Program-made: the position numbers and the translations under genes
Notes under the pieces: model-generated
Seen by the model: the letters and a program-made list of their open reading frames with translations, nothing else
Told to the model about the DNA's origin: nothing
The model's database searches: none
Assembly: GCF_905397435.1 (NCBI RefSeq)
Contig: NZ_CAJPVI010000016.1
Location: 89,395 to 153,394, forward strand
Length of the DNA stretch: 64,000 nucleotides
Reading direction: 5' to 3'
DNA from: Cupriavidus numazuensis
Lineage (GTDB): Bacteria; Pseudomonadota; Gammaproteobacteria; Burkholderiales; Burkholderiaceae
Shown: positions 27,486 through 35,749 of the stretch, one piece after another
How positions within the stretch are numbered: position 1 is the stretch's first letter
Layout of the letters: each line of letters begins with the position of its first letter

Positions 27486-28175
27486 TCAGCTATGGGCGGC
27501 CACGGTCGGCTGGAACTTCTCCAGGCAGTAGCCCAGGCCGCGTACCGTGGCGATGCGGATGCCGCCAACCTCGATCTTCTTGCGCAGCCGGTGCACATAG
27601 ACCTCGATCGCGTTGTTGCTGACCTCTTCGCCCCATTCGCACAGATGGTCCACGAGTTGTTCCTTGGAGACCAGCCGCCCGCAGCGCGTGAGCAGGATCT
27701 CGAGCAGACCGACCTCGCGCGCCGACAGGTCCAGCATCTGCTCGTTCATGTAGGCAATGCGCCCGACCTGGTCGAACGCGAGCGGCCCGTGACGCATCAG
27801 GGTTGCGCCGCCGCCGGCACCGCGGCGCACCAGCGCGCGCACGCGTGCCTCGAGTTCGGTCAGCGCGAACGGCTTGGCCATGTAATCGTCGGCACCCAGA
27901 TCCAGGCCCTTGACGCGCTCGTCGACGCTGTCAGCCGCGGTCAGGATCAGCACCGGCAGCATGGCGCCGCGTGCGCGCAGTCGCTTGAGCACTTCCAGCC
28001 CCGGCATGCGCGGCAGGCCAAGATCCAGGATCAGCAGGTCGAATGTCTGGGTCGAGAGCGCGGAATCAGCCTCCAGGCCATTCGCGACATGGTCGACTGC
28101 ATAGCCCGAGTGACGCAGCGAGCGCGTCAGGCCGTCGGCAAGCACATCGTCATCTTCCGCAATCAGAATGCGCAT
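27486..28175 (-). CDS. OmpR-family response regulator, TctD-like
   Basis: 229 residues from MRILIAEDDDVLADGL (28175). The receiver has the acidic pair, phospho-acceptor Asp in LLILDLGLPRMPGLEVL, Thr in LILTAAD and Lys in DDYMAKPF, so it is phosphorylatable. The C-terminal winged helix (ELSAREVGLLEILLTRCGRLVSKEQLVDHL with NAIEVYVHRLRKKI) binds DNA. It forms a two-component pair with the kinase downstream. It is divergent from recA; its 5' region contains the recA SOS box 68 bases upstream. Confidence 0.93.
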   Translation of the reverse strand: MRILIAEDDDVLADGLTRSLRHSGYAVDHVANGLEADSALSTQTFDLLILDLGLPRMPGLEVLKRLRARGAMLPVLILTAADSVDERVKGLDLGADDYMAKPFALTELEARVRALVRRGAGGGATLMRHGPLAFDQVGRIAYMNEQMLDLSAREVGLLEILLTRCGRLVSKEQLVDHLCEWGEEVSNNAIEVYVHRLRKKIEVGGIRIATVRGLGYCLEKFQPTVAAHS

Positions 28176-28232
28176 GGTTGTCTCCACCACGGCCGGCATT
28201 GCCAGTCGCCACGCAAACGATGCGGACAGGGC

Positions 28233-28262
28233 TTGCCAAGCATACTGTTTTTTTATACAGTA
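28233..28262 (+). promoter_or_regulatory. recA promoter with LexA (SOS) box
   Basis: A TTGCCA -35 (28233-28238), 17-base spacer and TACAGT -10 (28256-28261) overlap a LexA operator TACTG-N10-CAGTA at 28243-28262. The palindrome halves are perfect at the outer five bases. LexA binding would occlude RNA polymerase, as at E. coli recA. The start codon is 174 bases downstream, giving a long 5' UTR. Confidence 0.9.
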
Positions 28263-28436
28263 CCCGCACATTCCGCGCAGGCCGCCGCAGAAGGCGGCTG
28301 TGCAGGCAGTCGGGTGATTTTGTAGTTGAGGCGCACGGATCCGGAAGTCGATCGGAACAATCGGAAAAAGCCGGTGTCGCGCCACATTCGACTTATTTAT
28401 ACCACCATTGACTCAACATTTGACTCAAGGACCACC

Positions 28437-29498
28437 ATGGATGACAAGAAGGCAGGTGCCGGCCTGAGCGCCGAGAAGCAGAAGGCGCTTGCCGCCGCGC
28501 TCTCGCAGATCGAGAAGCAGTTCGGCAAGGGCTCGATCATGCGCATGGGCGACGGCGAGGTCGAGAAGGACATCCAGGTGGTCTCCACCGGCTCCCTCGG
28601 CCTGGACATCGCGCTGGGCGTCGGCGGCCTGCCGCGCGGCCGCGTGGTCGAGATCTACGGTCCGGAATCGTCGGGCAAGACCACGCTGACGCTGCAGGTC
28701 GTTGCCGAGATGCAGAAGCTGGGCGGCACCTGCGCCTTTATCGATGCCGAGCACGCGCTGGACGTCAACTACGCCTCCAAGCTCGGCGTGGATGTGGGCG
28801 AGCTGCTGATCTCCCAGCCGGACACCGGCGAGCAGGCGCTCGAAATCACCGATGCGCTGGTGCGCTCGGGCTCGATCGACCTGATCGTGATCGACTCGGT
28901 GGCCGCGCTGGTGCCGAAGGCTGAAATCGAAGGCGAAATGGGCGATTCGCTGCCCGGCCTGCAGGCCCGCCTGATGAGCCAGGCGCTGCGCAAGCTGACC
29001 GGCACCATCAAGCGCACCAACTGCCTGGTGATCTTCATCAACCAGATCCGTATGAAGATCGGGGTGATGTTTGGTTCGCCTGAAACCACCACGGGCGGCA
29101 ACGCGCTGAAGTTCTACGCCTCCGTGCGCCTGGACATCCGCCGCATCGGCTCGATCAAGAAGGGCGACGACGTGATCGGCAACGAGACCAAGGTCAAGGT
29201 GGTCAAGAACAAGGTGTCGCCGCCGTTCCGCGAAGCCTTCTTCGACATCCTCTATGGCCAGGGCATCTCGCGCCAGGGTGAGATCATCGACCTGGGCGTG
29301 GATGCCAAGATCGTCGAGAAGTCGGGCGCCTGGTACAGCTACAACGGCGACAAGATCGGCCAGGGCAAGGACAATGCGCGCGAGTACCTGCGCGAGAATC
29401 CCGACATCGCCCAGGAAATCGAGAACAAGGTCCGTGCCGCGCTGGGCGTTGCGCCGATGAACGGTGTTCGGGCGGCTGAGGTCGTGACGGAAGACTGA
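28437..29498 (+). CDS. recA: Recombinase A
   Basis: 353 residues. DNA strand exchange, and coprotease for LexA cleavage. Start at [18 protein letters not shown] (28437), the usual N-terminus, although the frame is open upstream. Walker [11 protein letters not shown], the string [18 protein letters not shown], and L2 loop region [19 protein letters not shown] are canonical. Regulated by the SOS box upstream. A strong terminator follows and recX lies 101 bases downstream. Confidence 0.99.
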   Translation: MDDKKAGAGLSAEKQKALAAALSQIEKQFGKGSIMRMGDGEVEKDIQVVSTGSLGLDIALGVGGLPRGRVVEIYGPESSGKTTLTLQVVAEMQKLGGTCAFIDAEHALDVNYASKLGVDVGELLISQPDTGEQALEITDALVRSGSIDLIVIDSVAALVPKAEIEGEMGDSLPGLQARLMSQALRKLTGTIKRTNCLVIFINQIRMKIGVMFGSPETTTGGNALKFYASVRLDIRRIGSIKKGDDVIGNETKVKVVKNKVSPPFREAFFDILYGQGISRQGEIIDLGVDAKIVEKSGAWYSYNGDKIGQGKDNAREYLRENPDIAQEIENKVRAALGVAPMNGVRAAEVVTED

Positions 29499-29525
29499 GC
29501 GCCGGCCGACAGGCACGCTCCCGAG

Positions 29526-29558
29526 GGCTGGCGCATCGCCGATGCGCCAGCCTTTTTT
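29526..29558 (+). terminator. Rho-independent terminator after recA
   Basis: A perfect 12-bp stem GGCTGGCGCATC / GATGCGCCAGCC with a 3-nt loop is followed by six T. It separates recA from recX, so recX is probably read through at low level or has its own promoter. Confidence 0.93.
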
Positions 29559-29599
29559 GTTTCCCCTTGCTTGATCCCTCGTTTTCCTGAACCGCGCTG

Positions 29600-30070
29600 A
29601 TGTCTACCCGCCCCCCGCTATCCCTGAAGGCCCGCGCCGTGGGTTACCTCTCGCGCCGCGAGCATAGCCGCGCCGAGCTGGCGCGCAAGCTCGCCCCGCA
29701 CGCGGAATCGCCGGAGCAGCTCGAGCAGGTGCTGGATGCGCTGGAGCGCGAGAACTGGCTGTCCAACCAGCGTTTTGCCGACAGCCTGCTGCACCGGCGC
29801 GGCAGCCGCTATGGCGCCGCGCGTGTCCTGCAGGAGGCCAAGACCCACAAGCTTGGCAGCGAACAGCTTGGTGAACTGCAGGAACGACTGCGCGAAACCG
29901 AGTCCGACCGCGCGCGCGAGGTCTGGCGCAAGCGCTTCGGCAACCCGCCGGCGACGCCGGAAGAGCGTGCCAAGCAAATCCGTTTCATGATGGCCCGCGG
30001 ATTTTCGCGCTCGGTGATCGGCAAGGTGATCCAGGGGGCGGAGGACGAACTGCCCGACGATATCGAGTGA
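29600..30070 (+). CDS. recX: Regulatory protein RecX
   Basis: 156 residues. RecX caps RecA filaments and inhibits strand exchange and coprotease activity. The three-helix repeats are visible: LKARAVGYLSRREHSRAELARKL, LDALERENWLSNQRFADSLLHRRGSRYGAARV and ERAKQIRFMMARGFSRSVIGKVI. Position directly behind recA with a terminator between them is the standard arrangement that keeps RecX well below RecA. Confidence 0.95.
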   Translation: MSTRPPLSLKARAVGYLSRREHSRAELARKLAPHAESPEQLEQVLDALERENWLSNQRFADSLLHRRGSRYGAARVLQEAKTHKLGSEQLGELQERLRETESDRAREVWRKRFGNPPATPEERAKQIRFMMARGFSRSVIGKVIQGAEDELPDDIE

Positions 30071-30355
30071 ATCGAGCAAGCGGGGGCGAGTCGCCGTGAG
30101 GGCCGGTTTTAAGGGGAATACCAGCACTGGCTACATGTGTATTCGACCGTATGCCCGCGAGGCGGCTTCGGCACCGCGTGCGGCGCATACGGCGTGTATT
30201 CGCCGGTTTTCCTTTCCGGTTGGCCGACAATCCGGCGCGGACAGTTGGCGAGTGCCGATGTTCCCGGGCAAAGCGCCCCGGCATGTTAAACTCCTTAGGT
30301 TATTCGGCGCCGCAGCATTTGCGCGGTACCTCGCCCCTGTATTCCCAGCCTGGTC
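30071..30355. other. Gap between recX and the DUF2889 gene
   Basis: 285 bases. A TTAAACT string near 30289-30295, about 60 bases before the DUF2889 start, could be a -10 region, but I see no convincing -35. No ORF with family similarity, no RNA gene and no repeat. Confidence 0.45.
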
Positions 30356-31030
30356 ATGCCTCTTTCCCAGCCCGTCAACCGCTCCCCGCGCCATACCCGC
30401 GCCATTACGGCCCAGGCTTACCTCAGGGAAGACGGCTTGTGGGACATCGAGGTGCGCCTGACCGACACCAAGCCACGTGACATCGCCCTCGCAGGCAACC
30501 GCGTCCGGCCGGTCGGACAGCCGTTGCATGACCTGTGGCTGCGCGTCACGATCGACGAGGCGTTGAACGTGCTGGACGCTGAGGCTTGCTCCGACTGGGT
30601 GCCTTATCCGGGGCACTGTGACCAGATCGGTCCGGCTTACCGAAAGCTGATCGGGCTGAACCTGCGCAGGGGCTTCCGCAAGGCAGTCAAGGAGCGCCTG
30701 TCCGGTATCCAGGGCTGCTCGCATCTCACCGAAGCTGCTGGCGTGCTGCCGAGTACGGCGATCCAGGCTTTCGCCGGCGAAGTCATCAGCATTCGCGATG
30801 GCGGCGATGACGATCCCAATCCCGAACCCCCTTACCAGTTGAACGGCTGCCACGCGCTGCGCTTCGACGGCGAGGTGGTCCGAGAGTTTTACCCGCGCTG
30901 GTATGGTCACCAGCCGAAGCCCAAGGTTCGGGCCGAGGCGGAGCAGGCCGCTGCGAACACGCCTCAGGCGCAAGCGGCAGCCGGCAACGGCAATGTTCCG
31001 TACGACCGGCCAACCGGCACTTCCGGCTGA
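30356..31030 (+). CDS. DUF2889 domain-containing protein
   Basis: 224 residues. The conserved DUF2889 block runs from about residue 1 to 190: RHTRAITAQAYLREDGLWDIEVRLTD, then RPVGQPLHDLWLRVTIDE, GLNLRRGFRKAVKERLSGIQGCSHLTE and YQLNGCHALRFDGEVVREFYPRW. Paired cysteines and a His in GCSHL and NGCHAL could bind metal; that is inference. The C-terminal ~30 residues are low complexity. The function of the family is unknown. It precedes sucC by 87 bases. Confidence 0.88.
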   Translation: MPLSQPVNRSPRHTRAITAQAYLREDGLWDIEVRLTDTKPRDIALAGNRVRPVGQPLHDLWLRVTIDEALNVLDAEACSDWVPYPGHCDQIGPAYRKLIGLNLRRGFRKAVKERLSGIQGCSHLTEAAGVLPSTAIQAFAGEVISIRDGGDDDPNPEPPYQLNGCHALRFDGEVVREFYPRWYGHQPKPKVRAEAEQAAANTPQAQAAAGNGNVPYDRPTGTSG

Positions 31031-31117
31031 TCCTCAGGATCGGCCACGGACGAGAGAGTTCGTCTTTTTCAGATTCTTCCCCTTCTACCTTTTACGCCTA
31101 CCCGAAAGGAAACACGC

Positions 31118-32287
31118 ATGAATATCCATGAGTACCAAGGCAAGGAAATCCTGCGCAAATACAATGTGCCGGTTCCGCGCGGCATCCCCGCGTTCTCGGT
31201 CGCCGAGGCCCTGAAGGCCGCAGAAGAGCTTGGCGGCCCGGTTTGGGTGGTCAAGGCGCAGATTCATGCGGGTGGCCGCGGCAAGGGCGGCGGCGTGAAG
31301 GTTGCCAAGAGCATCGACGAGGTCAAGACCTACGCCACCAACATCCTGGGCATGCAGCTGGTCACGCACCAGACCGGTCCGGAAGGCAAGAAGGTCAACC
31401 GCCTGCTGATCGAAGAAGGCGCCGACATCAAGAAGGAACTGTACGTTTCGCTGGTGGTGGACCGCGTTTCGCAGAAGATCGCCCTGATGGCATCGAGCGA
31501 AGGCGGTATGGACATCGAAGAAGTCGCTGCCCACACCCCGGAAAAGATCCACACGCTGATCATCGAGCCGTCGACCGGCCTGACCGACGCTGACGCTGAC
31601 GACATCGCCCGCAAGATCGGCGTGCCCGACGCTTCGGTTGCCCAGGCTCGCCAGGCCCTGCAAGGCCTGTACAAGGCGTTCTACGACACCGACGCTTCGC
31701 TGGCCGAAATCAACCCGCTGATCCTGACCGGCGAAGGCAAGGTCATCGCGCTGGACGCCAAGTTCAACTTCGACTCGAACGCGCTGTTCCGTCACCCGGA
31801 AATCGTGGCCTACCGCGACCTGGATGAAGAAGACGCCAACGAAATCGAAGCCTCGAAGTTCGATCTGGCCTACATCTCGCTGGACGGCAACATCGGCTGC
31901 CTGGTGAACGGCGCCGGCCTGGCCATGGCCACCATGGACACCATCAAGCTGTTCGGCGGCGAGCCGGCCAACTTCCTCGACGTGGGCGGCGGTGCCACCA
32001 CCGAGAAGGTGACCGAAGCCTTCAAGCTGATGCTTAAGAACCCGAACGTGGAAGCCATCCTGGTGAACATCTTCGGCGGCATCATGCGCTGCGACGTGAT
32101 CGCCGAAGGCGTGATCTCGGCGTCGAAGGCCGTGAACCTGACGGTTCCGCTGGTCGTGCGCATGAAGGGCACCAACGAAGATCTGGGCAAGAAGATGCTG
32201 GCCGATTCGGGCCTGCCGATCATCGCCGCGGACACGATGGAAGAAGCCGCCCAGAAGGTTGTGGCCGCTGCCGCCGGCAAGAAGTAA
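31118..32287 (+). CDS. sucC: Succinate--CoA ligase (ADP-forming), beta subunit
   Basis: 389 residues, full length. TCA-cycle substrate-level phosphorylation with SucD. The N-terminal ATP-grasp begins [22 protein letters not shown]; the phosphate-binding string [14 protein letters not shown], the metal-binding region [13 protein letters not shown] and the C-terminal ligase domain ([33 protein letters not shown]) are present. It forms an operon with sucD, 89 bases downstream. Confidence 0.99.
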   Translation: MNIHEYQGKEILRKYNVPVPRGIPAFSVAEALKAAEELGGPVWVVKAQIHAGGRGKGGGVKVAKSIDEVKTYATNILGMQLVTHQTGPEGKKVNRLLIEEGADIKKELYVSLVVDRVSQKIALMASSEGGMDIEEVAAHTPEKIHTLIIEPSTGLTDADADDIARKIGVPDASVAQARQALQGLYKAFYDTDASLAEINPLILTGEGKVIALDAKFNFDSNALFRHPEIVAYRDLDEEDANEIEASKFDLAYISLDGNIGCLVNGAGLAMATMDTIKLFGGEPANFLDVGGGATTEKVTEAFKLMLKNPNVEAILVNIFGGIMRCDVIAEGVISASKAVNLTVPLVVRMKGTNEDLGKKMLADSGLPIIAADTMEEAAQKVVAAAAGKK

Positions 32288-32376
32288 GCCGGGCGCCGAT
32301 ACCAAACACAAGCGCACTTGGGCAGCGCGCGTGGCTTCGTGCCCGCGCTGCCAGAGGCCAAGCAAAGGACTAAAGC

Positions 32377-33258
32377 ATGTCGATTCTGATCAACAAAGAC
32401 ACCAAGGTCATCACCCAGGGCATCACTGGCAAGACCGGCCAGTTCCACACCCGTGGCTGCCGTGACTACGCCAACGGCAAGAACTGCTTCGTCGCAGGCG
32501 TGAATCCGAAGAAGGCCGGCGAAGACTTCGAAGGCATTCCTATCTACGCGAGCGTCAAGGACGCCAAGGCCCAGACCGGCGCCACCGTTTCCGTGATCTA
32601 CGTGCCGCCCGCTGGCGCCGCTGCCGCCATCTGGGAAGCCGTTGACGCTGACCTGGACCTGGTGGTCTGCATCACCGAAGGCATCCCCGTGCGCGACATG
32701 ATGGAAGTCAAGGACCGCATGCGCCGCGAGAACAAGAAGACCCTGCTGCTGGGACCGAACTGCCCGGGCCTGATCACGCCGGACGAAATCAAGATCGGCA
32801 TCATGCCGGGTCACATCCACCGCAAGGGCCGCATCGGCGTGGTGTCGCGCTCGGGCACGCTGACGTACGAAGCCGTGGGCCAGCTGACCGCGCTGGGCCT
32901 GGGCCAGTCGTCGGCTGTCGGTATCGGCGGCGACCCGATCAACGGCCTGAAGCACATCGACGTCATGAAGATGTTCAACGACGATCCGGAAACGGACGCC
33001 GTGGTCATGATTGGTGAGATCGGCGGTCCGGACGAAGCCAACGCGGCTCACTGGATCAAGGACAACATGAAGAAGCCGGTGGTTGGCTTCATCGCTGGCG
33101 TGACCGCGCCTCCGGGCAAGCGCATGGGCCACGCCGGCGCGCTGATCTCGGGTGGTGCCGACACCGCCCAGGCCAAGCTGGAAATCATGGAAGCCTGCGG
33201 TATCACGGTGACCAAGAACCCGTCGGAAATGGCTCGCCTGCTGAAGGCAAAGCTGTAA
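32377..33258 (+). CDS. sucD: Succinate--CoA ligase (ADP-forming), alpha subunit
   Basis: 293 residues. The Rossmann CoA-binding domain has [20 protein letters not shown], and the C-terminal half carries the active-site His that is phosphorylated ([17 protein letters not shown], His in the conserved GHAGA). Catalyses succinyl-CoA to succinate together with SucC. It ends 52 bases before a pair of perfect hairpins. Confidence 0.99.
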   Translation: MSILINKDTKVITQGITGKTGQFHTRGCRDYANGKNCFVAGVNPKKAGEDFEGIPIYASVKDAKAQTGATVSVIYVPPAGAAAAIWEAVDADLDLVVCITEGIPVRDMMEVKDRMRRENKKTLLLGPNCPGLITPDEIKIGIMPGHIHRKGRIGVVSRSGTLTYEAVGQLTALGLGQSSAVGIGGDPINGLKHIDVMKMFNDDPETDAVVMIGEIGGPDEANAAHWIKDNMKKPVVGFIAGVTAPPGKRMGHAGALISGGADTAQAKLEIMEACGITVTKNPSEMARLLKAKL

Positions 33259-33310
33259 GCAACACCATCGTGCCTTGCGCGTCACGTGGCGCGCGGGTCA
33301 AGTGTTGAAC

Positions 33311-33361
33311 CGTCCCGGCTATGGCCGGGACGAGTTTGCCCCCGCCATGGTGCGGGGGCAA
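33311..33361. repeat. Two tandem perfect hairpins after sucD
   Basis: Stem 1: CGTCCCGGC (33311-33319) with GCCGGGACG (33324-33332). Stem 2: TTGCCCCCGC (33336-33345) with GCGGGGGCAA (33352-33361). Both are perfect, GC-rich and only three bases apart. Neither is followed by a T tract. They may act together as a transcript 3' end or mRNA stabiliser for sucCD. Confidence 0.8.
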
Positions 33362-33448
33362 TGTCATTGTGGCGACGTACTTCCTAGGGTATCTCCGGAG
33401 TCGATTGCCCGTGATTTGAAATCGAATCGAAAGGTTCGCGCGATATAC

Positions 33449-33496
33449 ATGTCTGTTTTCTCAGACATCCGAACTGCCGCAATCGGGCGGTGTCGG
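33449..33496 (+). promoter_or_regulatory. Structured 5' leader of the terC-family gene
   Basis: Hairpin ATGTCTG (33449-33455) / CAGACAT (33462-33468) with a 6-nt loop is followed at once by a second stem in which CCGA-ACTGCC pairs with GGGCGGT-TCGG (33469-33496, one bulge). Thirty bases later the GTG/ATG region of the gene begins. TerC-family genes are often under yybP-ykoY manganese riboswitches, but I do not find that motif here, so this would be a different structure. Confidence 0.45.
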
Positions 33497-33528
33497 ACAT
33501 ATAGATAGAAACCTAGAGGAGCACTGCC

Positions 33529-34224
33529 GTGGAATTGCTGTCTTCCACCACGTTCTGGATTGCGTTGGGATCGATCATCCTGACCAACATCGTCCTGTCC
33601 GGCGACAACGCGGTGGTTATCGCGCTCGCCTCGCGCAATCTGCCGCCTGCGCAGCAGAAGAAGGCCATTTTCTGGGGTAGCGCCGCCGCCATCATCATGC
33701 GGGTCGTGCTGACCGTGGCAGCCGTCAAGCTGCTGAGCCTGCCGTACCTGAAGATCATCGGCGCCGTGCTGCTCGTCTATATCGGCGTGCAACTGCTGAC
33801 CGGCGAAGATGACGAAGACGGTCACGATGCCAAGGACAACATCTGGGCCGCCATCCGCACCATCCTGATCGCCGACCTGGTCATGTCGCTCGACAACGTG
33901 GTCGCCGTGGCTGCCGCCGCGCAGAAGGGCCCCGAAGGCAGCCAGCTGCTGCTGCTGATCGTGGGCCTGGGCCTGTCGATCCCGCTGATCGTATTCGGCA
34001 GCACCATCCTGCTGAAGGTCATGGAGCGTTTCCCGGTCATCATCGTGCTAGGCGCCGCGCTGCTGGGCTATCTGGCTGGCGAGATGCTGGTGAGCGATCC
34101 GGTCGATGCGGCCTGGTTTGAAGTACACGTGCCGCATGCACACCTGGTGTTCGGCGTTGTCGGCGCAATCCTGGTGGTGCTCGTCGGCAAGCTGATGAGC
34201 CGTCGGGCGGCACAAACGGCCTGA
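33529..34224 (+). CDS. TerC family integral membrane protein (YjbE-like)
   Basis: 231 residues with about seven hydrophobic helices. TerC signatures with conserved acidic residues in membrane segments are seen: TNIVLSGDNAVVIALASRNLPP and IADLVMSLDNVVAVAAAAQ. Family members export manganese or other metals, or load exoenzymes with metal. GTG start at 33529 preceded by GAGGAG. It is monocistronic between sucD and pilA, with its own leader. Confidence 0.88.
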   Translation: MELLSSTTFWIALGSIILTNIVLSGDNAVVIALASRNLPPAQQKKAIFWGSAAAIIMRVVLTVAAVKLLSLPYLKIIGAVLLVYIGVQLLTGEDDEDGHDAKDNIWAAIRTILIADLVMSLDNVVAVAAAAQKGPEGSQLLLLIVGLGLSIPLIVFGSTILLKVMERFPVIIVLGAALLGYLAGEMLVSDPVDAAWFEVHVPHAHLVFGVVGAILVVLVGKLMSRRAAQTA

Positions 34225-34257
34225 CGAACAAAAGCGTTTCTGGCGCTACAAAGAAGA

Positions 34258-34281
34258 GGGCAGCCCTGGTGGCTGCCCTTT
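34258..34281 (+). terminator. Terminator after the terC-family gene
   Basis: GGGCAGCC (34258-34265) pairs with GGCTGCCC (34271-34278) around CTGGT and is followed by TTTGTG. The T tract is short, so this is a moderate-strength candidate. Confidence 0.7.
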
Positions 34282-34336
34282 GTGCTGTTGGCGGTTGCCG
34301 GCAATCTGGAGCGCGCAACTAACTTATGTGAGTTAT

Positions 34337-34434
34337 CGCACATTTTGTCGATGAAGGATGAGACATTGGAAGACAACTGACAAAATTTGTCGGTTGATTG
34401 CCGATGCCCCTCTGCCAAAGTGACGAAATTTGTC
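34337..34434 (+). promoter_or_regulatory. Phased palindromic upstream sites for pilA (candidate PilR sites)
   Basis: Two GACAAAATTTGTC-type palindromes lie at 34379-34391 (perfect) and 34422-34434 (one mismatch). A half-site TTTTGTC lies at 34343-34349. Centres are 42-43 bases apart, about four helical turns, and end 34 bases before a sigma-54 promoter. In Pseudomonas, PilR binds TGTC-containing sites upstream of the sigma-54 pilA promoter; the same role is inferred here. Confidence 0.6.
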
Positions 34435-34467
34435 CCCATAACCCCCTACTCACGGGGTATCGCGACC

Positions 34468-34483
34468 TGGCATAGTATCTGCT
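34468..34483 (+). promoter_or_regulatory. Sigma-54 promoter of pilA copy 1
   Basis: TGGCATAGTATCTGCT matches TGGCAC-N5-TTGCT with GG and GC exactly 10 bases apart and two mismatches. The transcription start should be near 34494, about 60 bases before the ATG. Confidence 0.8.
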
Positions 34484-34554
34484 AAGTCATCCCCGCACTT
34501 CACAGATCGAAGCCGTGTCGTGCATTAACCAAAATCTCTTCGAGGGGTCATCTC

Positions 34555-35028
34555 ATGCAACGGGTACAACAAATTAAGAAGCTGGGCCGCCGTGTCCAGA
34601 AGGGCTTTACGCTGATCGAACTGATGATCGTTGTCGCGATCATTGGTATTCTGGCGGCGATTGCGATTCCGCAGTACCAGGATTATGTGACGCGCAGCCG
34701 TTGGCAGGATAACTACACGGGCGTGGCATCGCTTAAGACTGCTATTGGCGAGTGTGTTCAGAATAACGCTGGCGTGATCGGAAACTGCGACACATTGGCA
34801 AAGCTGAACGCTGCCTCTTTCTGGCCGAATGCTAATCCTCCGGCATTGAAGTTCGGGACTGCCGCTATCGATGCAACTACGGCGGCTATCAACATTACGG
34901 GTAACGCGGCGGCGGGGGCATGTGGTGTAACTTTGACCCCGACGCTTGTAAACGGCAATCTGCAGTGGAATTTTGCCAATATCGCGGCAGGCGCGGTGAC
35001 TTGCACTCGGTCGCAGACTGGAGTTTGA
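34555..35028 (+). CDS. pilA: Type IV major pilin, copy 1
   Basis: 157 residues. A 17-residue leader ends QKG before [28 protein letters not shown], the prepilin-peptidase site with Phe+1 and Glu+5 of the mature pilin. The rest is a short type IVa globular domain with cysteines at 67, 78, 123 and 150; the last pair probably closes the D-region. Transcribed from its own sigma-54 promoter and followed by a terminator. It is 91% identical to the next gene. It forms the fibre for twitching, attachment and DNA uptake. Confidence 0.96.
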   Translation: MQRVQQIKKLGRRVQKGFTLIELMIVVAIIGILAAIAIPQYQDYVTRSRWQDNYTGVASLKTAIGECVQNNAGVIGNCDTLAKLNAASFWPNANPPALKFGTAAIDATTAAINITGNAAAGACGVTLTPTLVNGNLQWNFANIAAGAVTCTRSQTGV

Positions 35029-35052
35029 TAGTCTCCAGCCATCATCAAGATT

Positions 35053-35078
35053 AAAAAGCGCCCTCGGGCGCTTTTTTT
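35053..35078 (+). terminator. Terminator after pilA copy 1
   Basis: AAAAAGCGCC and GGCGCTTTTTTT form a stem with a short loop followed by seven T. It lies 25 bases after the stop and 12 bases before the next sigma-54 promoter. Confidence 0.93.
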
Positions 35079-35089
35079 GTCAGATACCT

Positions 35090-35105
35090 TGGCACAGCAT
35101 TTGCT
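35090..35105 (+). promoter_or_regulatory. Sigma-54 promoter of pilA copy 2 (perfect consensus)
   Basis: TGGCACAGCATTTGCT matches the -24/-12 consensus TGGCAC-N5-TTGCT at every defined base. The start site should be near 35116, about 60 bases before the ATG. It shows that the second pilin gene is transcribed independently of the first. Confidence 0.88.
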
Positions 35106-35176
35106 TTTCCATTTCTGCGAATTCGGGAACGCGAAGACGTGTAGGTCTTAATCAAAATTTCTTCGGGGGTCATCTC

Positions 35177-35650
35177 ATGGAACGGGTACAACAAATCAAG
35201 AAGCTGGGCCGCCGTGTCCAGAAGGGCTTTACGCTGATCGAACTGATGATCGTGGTAGCGATCATCGGTATTCTGGCGGCGATTGCGATTCCGCAGTATC
35301 AGGACTACGTGACGCGTAGCCGGTGGCAGGATAACTATACGGGGGTGGCATCGCTTAAGACTGCGATTGCAGAATGCGTTCAAAACAACGCCGGTGTGAT
35401 TGGCAGCTGCGATACGCTGGTCAAGCTGAACGGTGCAGCGTTCTGGCCAAACGTTAATGCCCCGGTACTGAAATTTGGAACGGCCGTTATGAATGCAGGT
35501 ACGGCGGCTATCAACATTACGGGTAACGCGGCAGCCGGGGGCTGTGGTGTAACTTTGACGCCGACGCTTGTAAACGGCAATTTGCAGTGGAATTTTGCCA
35601 ATATTGCTGCGGGTGCAGTGACTTGCACGCGGTCGCAGACCGGTGTTTGA
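35177..35650 (+). CDS. pilA: Type IV major pilin, copy 2
   Basis: 157 residues, with the same leader, cleavage site and four cysteines as copy 1. It differs at 14 positions (2, 65, 77, 82, 86, 88, 93, 95, 97, 104, 105, 106, 108, 122), so eleven of the changes lie within residues 77-108, while residues 3-64 and 123-157 are identical. It is clearly a tandem duplicate. The perfect sigma-54 promoter suggests it may be the stronger of the two. A terminator follows. Confidence 0.96.
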   Translation: MERVQQIKKLGRRVQKGFTLIELMIVVAIIGILAAIAIPQYQDYVTRSRWQDNYTGVASLKTAIAECVQNNAGVIGSCDTLVKLNGAAFWPNVNAPVLKFGTAVMNAGTAAINITGNAAAGGCGVTLTPTLVNGNLQWNFANIAAGAVTCTRSQTGV

Positions 35651-35673
35651 TAGCGGCTCAACTTCGTGAGCAA

Positions 35674-35698
35674 GAAAAAGCGCCTTCGGGCGCTTTTT
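35674..35698 (+). terminator. Terminator after pilA copy 2
   Basis: AAAAAGCGCC and GGCGCTTTTT pair around a TTCG tetraloop and end in a T tract. The sequence is near-identical to the terminator of copy 1, so the duplication included it. Confidence 0.93.
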
Positions 35699-35749
35699 CT
35701 TTGCCCACGCACCAAGCTATCATCCGCCTTTTCCCCAACAAGGCGCCGC

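Noticed and set aside
33362..33528. yybP-ykoY manganese riboswitch in front of the terC-family gene
   Set aside because: The conserved loop sequences of that riboswitch are not found; only generic hairpins are visible.
35666..35749. Upstream start for the O-oligosaccharyltransferase (MSKKKRLRAL...)
   Set aside because: The codons lie in the pilA terminator hairpin; the hydrophobic N-terminus of the family begins at the later Met.
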